A stretch of DNA of 64,000 nt from Stenotrophomonas nematodicola. Lineage in GTDB: Bacteria > Pseudomonadota > Gammaproteobacteria > Xanthomonadales > Xanthomonadaceae. Shown here in pieces: positions 8,947 to 18,299 of this stretch. Location: positions 1,444,873 through 1,508,872 of the forward strand of contig NZ_WIAY01000001.1 of the NCBI RefSeq assembly GCF_009467805.1, given 5' to 3'. How positions within the stretch are numbered: position 1 is the stretch's first letter; each line of letters starts with the position of its first letter. The notes under the pieces were generated by a model. It ran no database searches. It was not told the DNA's origin and saw only the letters and a program-made list of their open reading frames with translations. Position numbers and translations under genes: made by a program.

Positions 8947-10740
8947 ATGAACGACAGCCCGCCGCTGCCGCTGAACACCCGCAGCGCGATCGTGCTGATT
9001 GCCTTGTTGCAGGGACTGCTGCTGTACATCGCCACCCAGGCAGATACCACCTGGCCGTTCGACAGCATCACCGGCCAATTGTGCTGGAACGCGGCCGTCC
9101 TGCTGATACCGGGCGCGATCGTACTGGCGGCAACACGGCTCAACGACCGCCGTCTCTGGGCGCACGCCGCCGTCGGCCTGCTGGGTGTGCTGGCGCTGTC
9201 CGGCTGGATCGGCTGGAATCTGCAGGGCGCGCCCGGCCTGGCCGAAGGCCCGCTGGTGACGCCATTTGCCTTGAGCATGGCGGTGGGCTTCTTCGTGCTG
9301 CTGCCGTGGTGGCAGTACCGGCTCGCCAGCGGCCATTGGCGCGCCACCTACACCGCGTTGTTTGAACACGCCTGGCAGAACGCCCTGACGCTGGCCCTGG
9401 CGGTGGCGTTCACCGGACTGACCTGGCTGCTGCTGTCGTTGTGGGCACTGCTGTTCATGCTGGTGGATATCCGCTTCTTCCGCGACCTGTTCCAGCAGGG
9501 CGCCTTCATCGCAGTGGCCACCGGCACGCTGATGGGCTTTGGCATCCTGATCGGACGCACCCAGCAGCGCGCGGTGCAGGTCACCCGGCAGGTGCTGTTC
9601 GCGGTGTGCAAGGGGCTGCTGCCACTGCTGGCGTTCATCGCGGTGCTGTTCGTGTGCAGCCTGCCGTTCACCGGGTTGGAACCGCTGTGGAAGACCCGCT
9701 CGGCTGCCGCCCTGCTGCTCTCCATCGTGGCGCTGCTGGTGGTGTTCACCAATGCGGTTTACCAGCAGGACAGCGACGTGACGCCGTATCCGGCGTGGTT
9801 GCGGCGGCTGGTGGATGCCAGCCTGCTGGCGTTGCCGGTCTACGCCGGATTGGCCCTCTACGCAGTGGCCCTGCGCGTGGAGCAGCATGGCTGGACGCTG
9901 CCGCGGGTGTGGGTGGCGCTGATCGCGCTGCTGCTGGCCGGGTACGCGCTCGGCTACGCGTGGGCCGCGCTGCGCCGGTTCCCGCGCTGGTTGCAGGGCA
10001 TCGAGACGATCAACCGATGGGTCTGCTGGGCCGTGCTGGCCGCTGCGGTGCTGCCGCATACGCCCCTGCTGGACCCGGTGCGGCTGAGCGTGCACAGCCA
10101 GGTCGCCCGCCTGCAGGCGCAGGCGCCGCAGATCGAGGAAGATGACGCACGCGTACTGCGTTTCGAGCTCGGCCGGCGCGGCTACCAGGCCCTGCAGGCG
10201 CTGCGTGACGCCCCGGGCTTCAAGGACGCTCCCGCCGCCGTGGCGGTGATCGATGCCGCGCTGGCGCGCCAGTCGCGCTGGCATGGCGACCGTGCGACGT
10301 CGTCGTCGTCGGTGGCGGCGGTCACCGAGCGCGCGGTGCTGCAGCGCCAGCTCGTGCCTGCCGCCAACAGCCCGGCACCGGATACCGCCTGGTGGGACGC
10401 GCTGCTCGCCGGCAAGGTGTCCGCCAACGACTGCCTGCGGCCCGGCCATCCGTGCGTCGCCCTGCGCCGCGATCTGGATGGCGACGGCCGCGACGAGATG
10501 CTGTTGTGCGATGTGAGCGGCACGGTGGGATCGTCCTGCCAACTGCATGTCCTGGAAGGCGCACAGTGGCGTGACGGCGGTACCCTCACCTTCTGGGCCG
10601 GCAGCACCGGGCGCATCCAGACCGCAGTGCGCCAGGGCAACATCACGCTGCATCGCCCGCGCTGGCCGCAGGTATCACTGGATGGCGGCGAGCCGCAGGA
10701 CATCCAGACCCCTCCCCCTTCGTCCGAGGACACCCCGTGA
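8947..10740 (+). CDS. DUF4153 multi-pass membrane protein
   Basis: A 597-residue protein with roughly ten to twelve hydrophobic segments in residues 15-370 (starting SAIVLIALLQGLLLYIATQA), followed by a soluble C-terminal part. That part contains LDGDGRDEMLLC, a calcium-loop-like DxDxDG sequence, and ends in a proline-rich tail. The membrane part fits the DUF4153 family, whose function is unknown. A GGAGAG Shine-Dalgarno lies about 7 bases before the ATG. It overlaps tag by 4 bases (GTGA), so the two are probably translated together although no functional link is obvious. Confidence 0.85.
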   Translation: MNDSPPLPLNTRSAIVLIALLQGLLLYIATQADTTWPFDSITGQLCWNAAVLLIPGAIVLAATRLNDRRLWAHAAVGLLGVLALSGWIGWNLQGAPGLAEGPLVTPFALSMAVGFFVLLPWWQYRLASGHWRATYTALFEHAWQNALTLALAVAFTGLTWLLLSLWALLFMLVDIRFFRDLFQQGAFIAVATGTLMGFGILIGRTQQRAVQVTRQVLFAVCKGLLPLLAFIAVLFVCSLPFTGLEPLWKTRSAAALLLSIVALLVVFTNAVYQQDSDVTPYPAWLRRLVDASLLALPVYAGLALYAVALRVEQHGWTLPRVWVALIALLLAGYALGYAWAALRRFPRWLQGIETINRWVCWAVLAAAVLPHTPLLDPVRLSVHSQVARLQAQAPQIEEDDARVLRFELGRRGYQALQALRDAPGFKDAPAAVAVIDAALARQSRWHGDRATSSSSVAAVTERAVLQRQLVPAANSPAPDTAWWDALLAGKVSANDCLRPGHPCVALRRDLDGDGRDEMLLCDVSGTVGSSCQLHVLEGAQWRDGGTLTFWAGSTGRIQTAVRQGNITLHRPRWPQVSLDGGEPQDIQTPPPSSEDTP

Positions 10741-11270
10741 GCGGCTACTGCCTGATCGCCCCTGGCCATCCCGTGCATGGCCACTACCACGACCACGAGT
10801 ACGGCTTCCCGCAACGCGACGAACGCGAGCTGTTCGAACGGCTGATCCTGGAGATCAACCAGGCCGGGCTGAGCTGGGAGACCATCCTGAAGAAACGCGA
10901 GGGCTTCCGTGCCGCCTACGACGGTTTCGATGTGGACACCGTGGCCGCCTATGGCGAGCGCGACATCGAACGCCTGCTGGGCGACGCCGGCATCATCCGC
11001 AACCGGCTCAAGGTGCATGCCGCCGTCCACAACGCGCAGGTCATCCAGCAGCTGCGGGCCAGCCACGGCAGTTTCGCCGCCTGGCTGGACGCGCACCATC
11101 CGCAGGACAAGGCGGCCTGGGTGAAGCTGTTCAAGAAAACCTTCCGCTTCACCGGGGGTGAGATCACCGGCGAGTTCCTGATGAGCCTGGGCTACCTGCC
11201 AGGCGCGCACAGCCCGGACTGCCCGGTGTTCGCGCGGCTGGCAGCCGCCTCGGGTCACACGCCCATGTAA
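10737..11270 (+). CDS. tag: DNA-3-methyladenine glycosylase I
   Basis: A 177-residue Tag that excises 3-methyladenine from alkylated DNA. The zinc-site ligands of the E. coli enzyme are recognisable: Cys5 and His18 at the N terminus (HYHDHEYG) and a His-x3-Cys pair in AHSPDCPV near the C terminus. The central INQAGLSWETILKKREGFRAAYDGFD segment is the family signature around the catalytic pocket. The start is GTG within the stop of the upstream DUF4153 gene. It converges on, and overlaps by 16 bases, the YitT gene. Confidence 0.96.
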   Translation: MSGYCLIAPGHPVHGHYHDHEYGFPQRDERELFERLILEINQAGLSWETILKKREGFRAAYDGFDVDTVAAYGERDIERLLGDAGIIRNRLKVHAAVHNAQVIQQLRASHGSFAAWLDAHHPQDKAAWVKLFKKTFRFTGGEITGEFLMSLGYLPGAHSPDCPVFARLAAASGHTPM

Positions 11271-11965
11271 CGGCCGGGGCGGTGGTTGAACATCAGCACC
11301 AGGCTGAGCACCACCGCGCCGATCGCCGAGTACATCACCTTCGACGGGGACAGCACGAAGAAGGCCACGCACATCAGCAGCGTGTCGAAGGACATCTGCA
11401 CCTTGCCCGCGCTCCAGCCACGGGTGCGCTGCAGGTACACCGCCAGGATGCCGATGCCGCCGAGGCTGGCACGGTGGCGGATGTAGAACAGGATGCCCAG
11501 GCCAGCCAGCGCGCCACCGACGATGGCCGAGTACAGCGAGCTGATGTGGGCGAAATCGGCCCAGCGCGGCAGCAGGTCGGTCAGCACGCCACAGGCGGTC
11601 ACCGCCGCGAAGGTCTTGAGCGTGAACTCCCAGCCCATGCGTCGCACCGCCACCCAGTAGAACGGCAGGTTGACCAGCACGAACACCAGGCCGAAGTTCC
11701 AGCCGAAGGCGTAATGGGCCAGGAACGCCAACCCGGCCATGCCCCCGATCATCAGCCCGCCCTTGGCGAAGATGGCCAGGCCCAGCGAGGCCACCAGCGT
11801 GGCCAGCAGCATGCCCTGCACGTCCTCGGCAACGGAATGGCGCAGCGCCTTCTCGTCGGCGACGGTGCCGGCACTGTCCGGCGGCGGGGTCAGCGGGCCG
11901 GCGGTGACCAGGTGGCCGTCAGCGTCGCCGCACGGCTCGGGGCTGTGGGAATCAAGGGAAGTCAC
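11255..11965 (-). CDS. YitT family membrane protein
   Basis: A 236-residue integral membrane protein with five or six hydrophobic segments, including GMLLATLVASLGLAIFAKGG and the conserved GGMAGLAFLAHYAFGWNFG region of the YitT/UPF0750 family. Many members carry a C-terminal soluble DUF2179 domain, which is absent here, so this is the short form. The first 45 residues are hydrophilic. The transported substrate, if any, is unknown. The 3' end overlaps convergent tag by 16 bases. Confidence 0.85.
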   Translation of the reverse strand: MTSLDSHSPEPCGDADGHLVTAGPLTPPPDSAGTVADEKALRHSVAEDVQGMLLATLVASLGLAIFAKGGLMIGGMAGLAFLAHYAFGWNFGLVFVLVNLPFYWVAVRRMGWEFTLKTFAAVTACGVLTDLLPRWADFAHISSLYSAIVGGALAGLGILFYIRHRASLGGIGILAVYLQRTRGWSAGKVQMSFDTLLMCVAFFVLSPSKVMYSAIGAVVLSLVLMFNHRPGRYMGV

Positions 11966-12051
11966 GTGGGGGTACCGCGGGTGGGGGCGGTATTAGACAC
12001 GATCTACGTGACAGTTGCAGTTGAAATCGTTCAGCCAGCTGGCCGGGCCGT

Positions 12052-12264
12052 TCAGCCGCCCCCACCGCGCAGGTGGTGGGCCACCAGCGCATTGGCGTGG
12101 CCGTGGCCCAGCCCGTGCTCGGTTTTCAGGAACGCCACCAGTTCCATGTGCTTGAGCCCGCCCTGGGTAACCAGCAGCGCCAGCCAGTGGCCGACCGGCT
12201 GGCCATAGGTTTTCTCGATGGATGGGAAGTAGGACGCAGGGCCTTTGATCGGGGTGTCGCTCAT
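12052..12264 (-). CDS. DUF4287 domain small protein
   Basis: A 70-residue protein matching the DUF4287 pattern: a helical core GQPVGHWLALL...GLKHMELVAFLKTEHGLGHGHANALVAHHL. The start at 12264 (MSDTPIKGP) is preferred over a longer frame because the conserved region begins there. DUF4287 proteins are small cytoplasmic proteins of unknown function, sometimes fused to DUF5655. It is divergent from the alpha/beta hydrolase gene at 12443, with 178 bases between them. Confidence 0.8.
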   Translation of the reverse strand: MSDTPIKGPASYFPSIEKTYGQPVGHWLALLVTQGGLKHMELVAFLKTEHGLGHGHANALVAHHLRGGGG

Positions 12265-12442
12265 CTCGGTACTCCGCAGGGCGGCGGGCCGGAGGGCACG
12301 CCTGTCATCGGTTCGACGCTGCAGCGGGTGGAGAATCGACACGCCGCCGGCCGCCGGTTCTTTTCATGCCGGCTGAACACCCGGCTGCGGCAGCATGCTG
12401 GCCTCACCCCGCGTATCCCCCACCCCCAAAGGAGTTCGCGTC

Positions 12443-13264
12443 ATGCCGTATGTCACCACCCCGGACAACACCCAGATCTTCTACAAGGACTGGGGCAAGG
12501 GCCAGCCGATCGTCTTCCACCACGGCTGGCCGCTCAGCGCCGACGACTGGGACAGCCAGCTGCAGTTCTTCCTGCTGCAGGGCTACCGCGTGATCGCCCA
12601 CGACCGGCGTGGCCACGGCCGCTCCTCGCAGACCCGTGACGGCCACGAGATGGACACCTATGTGGCCGACGTCAATGCCCTGGCCGAGCACCTGGACCTG
12701 CGCGACGCCGTGCACGTGGGGCATTCCACCGGCGGCGGGGAGGTGGCCCATTACGTGGCCCAGGCCAAGCCCGGGCGCGTTGCCAAGGCCGTCCTGATCG
12801 GCGCGGTGCCGCCGGTCATGATCAAGAGCGCCACCAACCCGGGCGGCACGCCCAGGGAGGTGTTCGACGGCTTCCGCGCGCAGCTGGCAGCCGGGCGCGC
12901 CGCGTTCTACCGCGAGGTACCGATTCCCTTCTATGGTTTCAACCGCGACGGCACCCCGCCGGTGCAGGGCATCATCGACAACTGGTGGCGCCAGGGCATG
13001 ATGGGCGCGATCAACGCGCACTACGACTGCATCAAGGCCTTCTCGGAAACCGACTTCACCGAGGACCTGAAGAAGATCGACGTGCCGGTGCTGGTGATGC
13101 ACGGCGACGACGACCAGATCGTGCCGATCGCCGACTCGGCGGAGCTGGCGATCAAGCTGCTCAAGCACGGCACGTTGAAGGTCTACAAAGGCTATCCGCA
13201 CGGCATGTGCACCACCCACGCCGACGTGATCAATCCGGATCTGCTGGCGTTCATCCGCGGATGA
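12443..13264 (+). CDS. Alpha/beta hydrolase, non-haem chloroperoxidase/esterase type
   Basis: A 273-residue cofactor-free haloperoxidase-like hydrolase. It shows [11 protein letters not shown] (oxyanion HGWP), [11 protein letters not shown], the nucleophile elbow [10 protein letters not shown] with Ser95, the acid in [10 protein letters not shown] (Asp224) and His253 in YPHGMCTT. These enzymes hydrolyse esters and can perhydrolyse acetate; physiological substrates are rarely known. AAAGGAG precedes the ATG by about 6 bases, which fixes the start at 12443 rather than the longer frame from 12395. No signal peptide. Confidence 0.92.
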   Translation: MPYVTTPDNTQIFYKDWGKGQPIVFHHGWPLSADDWDSQLQFFLLQGYRVIAHDRRGHGRSSQTRDGHEMDTYVADVNALAEHLDLRDAVHVGHSTGGGEVAHYVAQAKPGRVAKAVLIGAVPPVMIKSATNPGGTPREVFDGFRAQLAAGRAAFYREVPIPFYGFNRDGTPPVQGIIDNWWRQGMMGAINAHYDCIKAFSETDFTEDLKKIDVPVLVMHGDDDQIVPIADSAELAIKLLKHGTLKVYKGYPHGMCTTHADVINPDLLAFIRG

Positions 13265-13331
13265 GGTAAACGCACCGGGTCAAGGGCGCGCCGGTCATGC
13301 ACCGCGCGCGCCCGCGTCCGACCCCGCCGCG

Positions 13332-14468
13332 TCAGCGGATCTCGGAAATCTCCACCCCATCCAGACCCTGCGACAGCGTGCGCGCGTCGCCGCCCTGCGA
13401 CAGCTTGATGCGCAGGCGTACTTCGTTCTGCGAGTCGGCGTAGCGCAGGGCATCCTCGTAGCTGATCTCGCCGGCCTGGTACAGCTCGAACAGGCTCTGG
13501 TCGAACGTGCGCATGCCCAGCTGCACGGACTCCTTCATCACTTCCTTGAGCTTGTGGATCTCGCCGTCGCGGATGTAATCCTGCACCAGCGGCGTGCCAA
13601 GCATGATCTCCATCGCCACCTTGCGCGACTTGCCGTCCGGCGAGGGAATCAACTGCTGGGCCACCACGCCCTTGAGATTCAGCGACAGATCCATCAGCAG
13701 CTGGTTGCGGCGGTCCTCAGGGAAGAAGTTGATGATGCGGTCCATCGCCTGGTTGGCGTTGTTGGCATGCAGCGTACACAGCACCAGGTGGCCGGTCTCG
13801 GCAAATGCGATGGCGTGGTCCATGCCTTCGCGGGTCCGCACCTCGCCGATCATGATGACGTCCGGTGCCTGGCGCAGCGTGTTTTTCAGCGCCGCTTCCC
13901 AGCTGTCGGTATCGATGCCCACTTCACGCTGGGTGATGATGCAGCCTTCGTGCTTGTGCACAAACTCGATCGGGTCTTCGATGGTGATGATGTGCCCGGT
14001 GGAGTTGTGGTTGCGGTAGCCGATCATCGCCGCCAGCGAGGTCGACTTGCCGGTGCCGGTCGCGCCGACGAACAGGATGATGCCGCGCTTGGTCATCGCC
14101 AGCGTCTTGATGATCGGCGGCAGGCTCAGCTCTTCCACGGTGGGAATGCGCGTCTCGATCCGACGCAGCACCATCCCCACCTGGTTGCGCTGGTAGAAGC
14201 AGCTCACGCGGAAACGGCCGACACCGGACAGGCCGATGGCGAAGTTGCATTCGTGGGTCTTCTCGAACTCCTCGCGCTGCGCCGGCGTCATCACGTTGAG
14301 CACCAGGTCGCGGCTCTGCTGCGGCGTCAGCGGGGTCTGGGTGATCGGCGAGATCTTGCCGTTGACCTTGATCGCCGGCGGCATGCCGGCGGTGATGAAC
14401 AGGTCCGACGCCTTCTGGTGCGCCATCAGCTTGAGGAACGAGGTGAAGTCGATGGTGGTGGTGCTCAT
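13332..14468 (-). CDS. pilU: Type IV pilus retraction ATPase PilU
   Basis: A 378-residue PilT-like secretion ATPase. It has the N-terminal PAS-like region, Walker A GATGTGKST, the Asp box DVIMIGEVRTREGM, and the His box GHLVLCTLHANNANQAMDRI. It is assigned as PilU rather than PilT because it is longer, lacks the PilT C-terminal pattern, and sits second after a clear pilT. PilU assists PilT-dependent pilus retraction and twitching. A GTAG-type palindrome lies in the 85-base gap between the two genes. Confidence 0.95.
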   Translation of the reverse strand: MSTTTIDFTSFLKLMAHQKASDLFITAGMPPAIKVNGKISPITQTPLTPQQSRDLVLNVMTPAQREEFEKTHECNFAIGLSGVGRFRVSCFYQRNQVGMVLRRIETRIPTVEELSLPPIIKTLAMTKRGIILFVGATGTGKSTSLAAMIGYRNHNSTGHIITIEDPIEFVHKHEGCIITQREVGIDTDSWEAALKNTLRQAPDVIMIGEVRTREGMDHAIAFAETGHLVLCTLHANNANQAMDRIINFFPEDRRNQLLMDLSLNLKGVVAQQLIPSPDGKSRKVAMEIMLGTPLVQDYIRDGEIHKLKEVMKESVQLGMRTFDQSLFELYQAGEISYEDALRYADSQNEVRLRIKLSQGGDARTLSQGLDGVEISEIR

Positions 14469-14493
14469 CGCGGTGTGCTCCGAAGATTGCCAG

Positions 14494-14517
14494 GTGCCGG
14501 CCAGCGGCCGGCACTAC
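14494..14517 (-). repeat. GTAG-headed REP (SMAG-like) palindrome between pilT and pilU
   Basis: Read on the minus strand this is GTAG followed by TGCCGGCC-GCT-GGCCGGCA, with 9-bp arms GTGCCGGCC/GGCCGGCAC at 14494-14514. The tetranucleotide head and the palindrome match the SMAG elements described in S. maltophilia. Its place inside an operon suggests a 3'-end stabiliser of the pilT message or a processing site. Confidence 0.75.
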
Positions 14518-14553
14518 CGAACGTATCGAACCGGGCCGGGCCCGGCGCGACCT

Positions 14554-15591
14554 CTATTCGAAAATGCGCTTGTCCTTGGCGTAATCCTTGGCCTGGTTGC
14601 GCGTGATCAGGCTGCGCTTGACCAGGTCCTGGAGATGCTGGTCGAGCGTCATCATGCCCATCTGCTGGCCGGTCTGGATCGCCGAGTACATCTGCGCCAC
14701 CTTGTCCTCGCGGATCAGGTTGCGGATGGCCGGGGTGCCCACCATGATTTCCCACGCGGCGGTACGCCCGCCGCCGACCTTCTTCAACAGCGCCTGCGAG
14801 ATCACCGCACGCAGCGACTCGGACAGCATCGAGCGCACCATCGACTTCTCGCCGGCGGGGAACACGTCGATGATGCGGTCGATGGTCTTGGCCGCCGAGC
14901 TGGTGTGCAGCGTACCGAACACCAGGTGACCGGTTTCGGCAGCGGTCAGTGCCAGACGGATGGTCTCCAGGTCGCGGAGTTCGCCGACCAGGATGATGTC
15001 CGGATCTTCACGGAGGGCCGAACGCAGCGCTTCGTTGAAGCCATGCGTATCGCGATGGACTTCACGCTGGTTGATCAGGCACTTCTGCGAGGTGTGGACG
15101 AATTCGATCGGGTCCTCGACGGTGAGGATGTGGCCGTATTCGTTCTTGTTGATGTGGTCGATCATCGCCGCCAGCGTGGTCGATTTGCCCGAACCGGTCG
15201 GGCCGGTGACCAGAATCAGGCCCTGCGGCTGGTCGATCAGCTCGCGGAAGATCGGCGGACACGCCAGGTCTTCCAGCGTGAGCACTTCCGAGGGAATGGT
15301 ACGGAACACCGCACCGGCGCCCCGGTTCTGGTTGAACGCGTTGACACGGAAGCGCGCCAGCGACGGGATCTCGAACGAGAAGTCGACCTCGAGAAACTCT
15401 TCGAAATCGCGGCGCTGCTTGTCCGACATGATGTCGTACACCAGCGCATGCACCTGCTTGTGGTCCAGGGCCGGAATGTTGATGCGACGGACATCGCCGT
15501 CCACGCGGATCATCGGCGGCAGGCCGGCCGACAGATGCAGATCCGACGCTTTGTTCTTTACGGAAAACGCCAACAGTTCGGCGATATCCAT
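14554..15591 (-). CDS. pilT: Type IV pilus retraction ATPase PilT
   Basis: A 345-residue PilT. Motifs: MDIAELLAFSVKNKASDLHLSAG at the start, Walker A GPTGSGKSTTLAAMID, Asp box DIILVGELRDLETI, the Walker B/His region AAETGHLVFGTLHTSSAAKTI, and the AIRNLIREDKVAQMYSAIQ helix of PilT proteins. It powers pilus retraction at the inner membrane. It is transcribed divergently from yggS, and a TATACT -10-like hexamer lies at 15645-15650 on the minus strand. Confidence 0.97.
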   Translation of the reverse strand: MDIAELLAFSVKNKASDLHLSAGLPPMIRVDGDVRRINIPALDHKQVHALVYDIMSDKQRRDFEEFLEVDFSFEIPSLARFRVNAFNQNRGAGAVFRTIPSEVLTLEDLACPPIFRELIDQPQGLILVTGPTGSGKSTTLAAMIDHINKNEYGHILTVEDPIEFVHTSQKCLINQREVHRDTHGFNEALRSALREDPDIILVGELRDLETIRLALTAAETGHLVFGTLHTSSAAKTIDRIIDVFPAGEKSMVRSMLSESLRAVISQALLKKVGGGRTAAWEIMVGTPAIRNLIREDKVAQMYSAIQTGQQMGMMTLDQHLQDLVKRSLITRNQAKDYAKDKRIFE

Positions 15592-15644
15592 GCGCTGCTA
15601 CTCCCCATGACTGCTGCGACTGGAAGGTTCTTTCCCCGGGCGGC

Positions 15645-15650
15645 AGTATA
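15645..15650 (-). promoter_or_regulatory. Candidate -10 element of pilT
   Basis: TATACT on the minus strand, 54 bases before the pilT start, in the 86-base divergent gap with yggS. No good -35 hexamer sits 16-18 bases upstream, so this is only a candidate. Confidence 0.35.
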
Positions 15651-15677
15651 GCGTTCCTGATCTACCGGAATACGCCC

Positions 15678-16349
15678 GTGTCCGCGCTGCCCCTGTCCAC
15701 CCTCCTGATGAACCTGCACAACGCGGCCTCGGCCGCCGGGCGGCCAGATCCCCGTCTTCTGGCCGTCTCCAAGACCCAGCCGGCCGACGCGGTCGCCGCA
15801 CTGGCCGCACAGGGGCAGCGTGCGTTCGGCGAGAACTACGTGCAGGAAGCGGTGGCCAAGATCGACGCGTTGGCCGCGCTGGGCCTGGAGTGGCACCTGA
15901 TCGGTCACCTGCAGTCGAACAAGGCCGAACTGGCGGCACAGCACTTCGACTGGGTGCAGAGCGTGGATCGGCCAAAACTGGTCGCCGCGCTGGCCGCACA
16001 TCGCCCGGCCTCCCTCACGCCGCTGAACGTGCTGATCCAGGTCAACATCGACGATGAAGACAGCAAGCATGGCTGCACGCCCGAGGCGATCCCGGCGCTG
16101 GCGGCAGCAATCGATGCCGCGCCCACCCTGCGCCTGCGCGGCCTGATGGCCATCCCCGCGCCGTGGCCCCAAGCATCGCGCCGAGCGGCGGCGTTCGAGC
16201 GCATGGGCGGGCTGTTCCAGGCACTGTCGGCCACCCATCCGGCGGTGGATACGCTGTCGATGGGCATGAGCGGCGACTACCCCGAGGCCATCGCCCACGG
16301 TGCCACCCTGGTCCGCATCGGCACCGCCCTGTTCGGCGCACGCCATTGA
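15678..16349 (+). CDS. YggS family pyridoxal-phosphate homeostasis protein
   Basis: A 223-residue PLP-binding protein of the YggS/PROSC family, an alanine racemase-like barrel. It has LLAVSKTQPADAV with the PLP lysine, GQRAFGENYVQEA, EWHLIGHLQSNKAE, and LSMGMSGDYPEAIAHGATLVRIGTALFG at the end. It buffers PLP and affects amino-acid and vitamin B6 balance. The start is GTG at 15678. The position next to pilT and proC is the standard one in gammaproteobacteria. Confidence 0.95.
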   Translation: MSALPLSTLLMNLHNAASAAGRPDPRLLAVSKTQPADAVAALAAQGQRAFGENYVQEAVAKIDALAALGLEWHLIGHLQSNKAELAAQHFDWVQSVDRPKLVAALAAHRPASLTPLNVLIQVNIDDEDSKHGCTPEAIPALAAAIDAAPTLRLRGLMAIPAPWPQASRRAAAFERMGGLFQALSATHPAVDTLSMGMSGDYPEAIAHGATLVRIGTALFGARH

Positions 16350-16357
16350 TCCGAAGA

Positions 16358-16374
16358 GCGGGGCTCTGCCCCGC
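16358..16374. repeat. Palindromic REP-like hairpin between yggS and proC
   Basis: GCGGGGC-TCT-GCCCCGC, perfect 7-bp arms. The same arm sequence recurs in the large array at 21032, 21193 and 21315, where it carries a GTAG head; here the head is missing. Confidence 0.5.
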
Positions 16375-16482
16375 GGCTTCCCGCACACGACACCCGCAGC
16401 CCCGTGGAACCCGCCGCTACGATCTGCCTCGTACCACGCAGCCGGGTTGCCCCCGGCGCTCCCCTCTGACCAAGGACGCCTC

Positions 16483-17304
16483 ATGACCAGCACTTCGATC
16501 ACCTTCATCGGCGGCGGCAACATGGCCCGCAGCCTGATCGCCGGCTTGATCCGCCAAGGGGTCGCCCCCGCCCATCTGCATGTCGCCGAACCGGTGGCCG
16601 AGCTGCGCAGCCAGCTCACCGCCGACTTCGGCGTGCACACCTACGCGAGCGCCAGCGAAGCCGCCGCGCAGGGGCAGGTCTGGCTGCTGGCGGTGAAACC
16701 GCAGGTGCTGCGCGACGTCTGCGCGTCGCTGGAAGAGAGTGCCGCAGCACAGGCCCCCCTGGTGGTCTCCATCGCAGCCGGCATCACCAGCGCGCAGCTG
16801 GTGCGCTGGCTGGGGGGCAGCCCGGCGGTGGTCCGCGCCATGCCCAACACCCCCGCCCTGCTCGGCGCCGGCGTCACCGGGCTGTTTGCCACCGCCGGTG
16901 TCAGCCACGCCCAGCGCCAGCAGGCCGACACGCTGCTGGCCAGCGCCGGGCGCACGGTCTGGATCGACGACGAAGCGCGGATGGACGCGGTCACCGCCGT
17001 CTCCGGCAGCGGCCCCGCGTATGTCTTCCTGCTGGCCGAAGCGATGGAGGCGGCCGCGCAAGCGCAGGGCCTCGCTCCGGATGCCGCGCGCGTGCTGGTT
17101 GTGCAGACGCTGCTCGGTGCGTCGCGCATGCTCGATGAATCCGGCGAAGCGCCCGCCGAGCTGCGCCGCCGCGTGACCTCGCCGAACGGCACCACCCAGG
17201 CGGCCATCGAATCGTTCCAGGCCGACGGTTTCGAGGCCATCGTCGGACGGGCGATCGAGGCCGCCACCCGCCGCGGCCAAGCGTTGTCGGCCGCCAACGA
17301 CTGA
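16483..17304 (+). CDS. proC: Pyrroline-5-carboxylate reductase
   Basis: A 273-residue ProC, the NAD(P)H-dependent last step of proline synthesis. It has an N-terminal Rossmann motif ITFIGGGNMARSLIAGL, WLLAVKPQVL, the VVRAMPNTPALLGAGVTGL loop, and the C-terminal signature AVSGSGPAYVFLLAEAM with LRRRVTSPNGTTQAAI. The ATG at 16483 puts the dinucleotide-binding strand at residue 7, while an upstream in-frame ATG would add a proline-rich non-conserved leader. It ends 6 bases from a convergent LysR gene. Confidence 0.97.
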   Translation: MTSTSITFIGGGNMARSLIAGLIRQGVAPAHLHVAEPVAELRSQLTADFGVHTYASASEAAAQGQVWLLAVKPQVLRDVCASLEESAAAQAPLVVSIAAGITSAQLVRWLGGSPAVVRAMPNTPALLGAGVTGLFATAGVSHAQRQQADTLLASAGRTVWIDDEARMDAVTAVSGSGPAYVFLLAEAMEAAAQAQGLAPDAARVLVVQTLLGASRMLDESGEAPAELRRRVTSPNGTTQAAIESFQADGFEAIVGRAIEAATRRGQALSAAND

Positions 17305-17310
17305 CGGCCC

Positions 17311-18204
17311 TCAGGCCGGCGCTGCCGCGCCGACGCTGTCCAGCAGAAACGCCACGAAGCTGGACAGCTTCGGCCGCGGCCGGCGATCCGGCAGGTAGGC
17401 CAGATGCAACGGACGCGGCTCGGGCAGGTAATCGGCCAGCACCGGCTGCAATCGCCCCGCCGCCACATCCTCGGCCAGCAGCACCGCCGGCTGCAGGATC
17501 AGCCCGGCGCCGGCCAATGCGGCGCGACGCAGGCCGTCGCCGTCGTTGCACAGCAGCCGCGAATGCTCCGACCAGTCCTGCTCGGGGTGCCCGCGCAACC
17601 GCCAGCCATGCCCCCCGCGCCAGGCCAGGTGGGTCAGGCAATCGTGGTCGCGCAGGTCACCCGGATGCTGCGGAATGCCCTTGCGCGCGAGGTAGGACGG
17701 CGCCGCGCAGATCTCCATCGCATACGGCGGCAGCGGTCGCGCCACCCATTCGGCCGACCCGAGCTGGCCCATCCGCACCACCGCGTCGAACTGCTCTTCG
17801 ATCATGTCCACGCGGCGGTTGTTGAGGTCCAGTTCCACCGTCACCTGCGGATACGCCGCCAGGTAGCGCGCCACCAGCGGCGCCAGCACGCAGCTGCCCC
17901 AGGTCACCGGCGCGCTGATCCGCAGCACACCCTGCGGTTGCGCCTGGAGGCCTTCCACACTGGCTTCGGCCTGCTGCACCTGCTCGAGCACCGCCCGGCA
18001 GCCGGCCAGGTAATTGCGGCCGGCATCGGTGAGACTCTGGTGGCGTGTGTTCCGCTGCAGCAGGCGCACGCCAAGGTGCGTCTCCAGCTGCTGGATGTAC
18101 TTGCCGACCATCACTGACGACACCGCCAGCTGCTCGGCGGCGGCGTTGAAGCTGCCCTGTTCAACCACGGCCACGAACGCCTGCATGCAGCGCAACGTAT
18201 CCAT
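17311..18204 (-). CDS. LysR-type transcriptional regulator (divergent from SDR)
   Basis: A 297-residue LTTR: helix-turn-helix in residues 5-60 (MDTLRCMQAFVAVVEQGSFNAAAEQL), then a periplasmic-binding-protein-like effector domain. The ATG at 18204 is chosen because conserved LTTR sequence begins with it; a 9-residue upstream extension is possible. It is divergent from an SDR gene across 95 bases that contain a perfect TTTGC/GCAAA palindrome, the probable operator. The likely role is regulation of the SDR and of itself; the effector is unknown. Confidence 0.9.
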   Translation of the reverse strand: MDTLRCMQAFVAVVEQGSFNAAAEQLAVSSVMVGKYIQQLETHLGVRLLQRNTRHQSLTDAGRNYLAGCRAVLEQVQQAEASVEGLQAQPQGVLRISAPVTWGSCVLAPLVARYLAAYPQVTVELDLNNRRVDMIEEQFDAVVRMGQLGSAEWVARPLPPYAMEICAAPSYLARKGIPQHPGDLRDHDCLTHLAWRGGHGWRLRGHPEQDWSEHSRLLCNDGDGLRRAALAGAGLILQPAVLLAEDVAAGRLQPVLADYLPEPRPLHLAYLPDRRPRPKLSSFVAFLLDSVGAAAPA

Positions 18205-18215
18205 TGGAAACCCCT

Positions 18216-18234
18216 GCTTTGCAATCTGCAAAGC
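18216..18234. promoter_or_regulatory. LysR operator (T-N11-A box) between LysR gene and SDR gene
   Basis: GCTTTGC-AATCT-GCAAAGC, perfect 7-bp arms. It contains TTGCAATCTGCAA, a textbook T-N11-A LysR recognition site, centred 21 bases upstream of the regulator start and about 75 bases upstream of the SDR start. Its symmetry and place between divergent genes support autoregulation plus control of the SDR. Confidence 0.75.
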
Positions 18235-18299
18235 ATACGCCGGTTACCGAACCACTCGCAGCAGCGCAGACTGGGCTTCCCTCACCCGGAGCGAGCCCC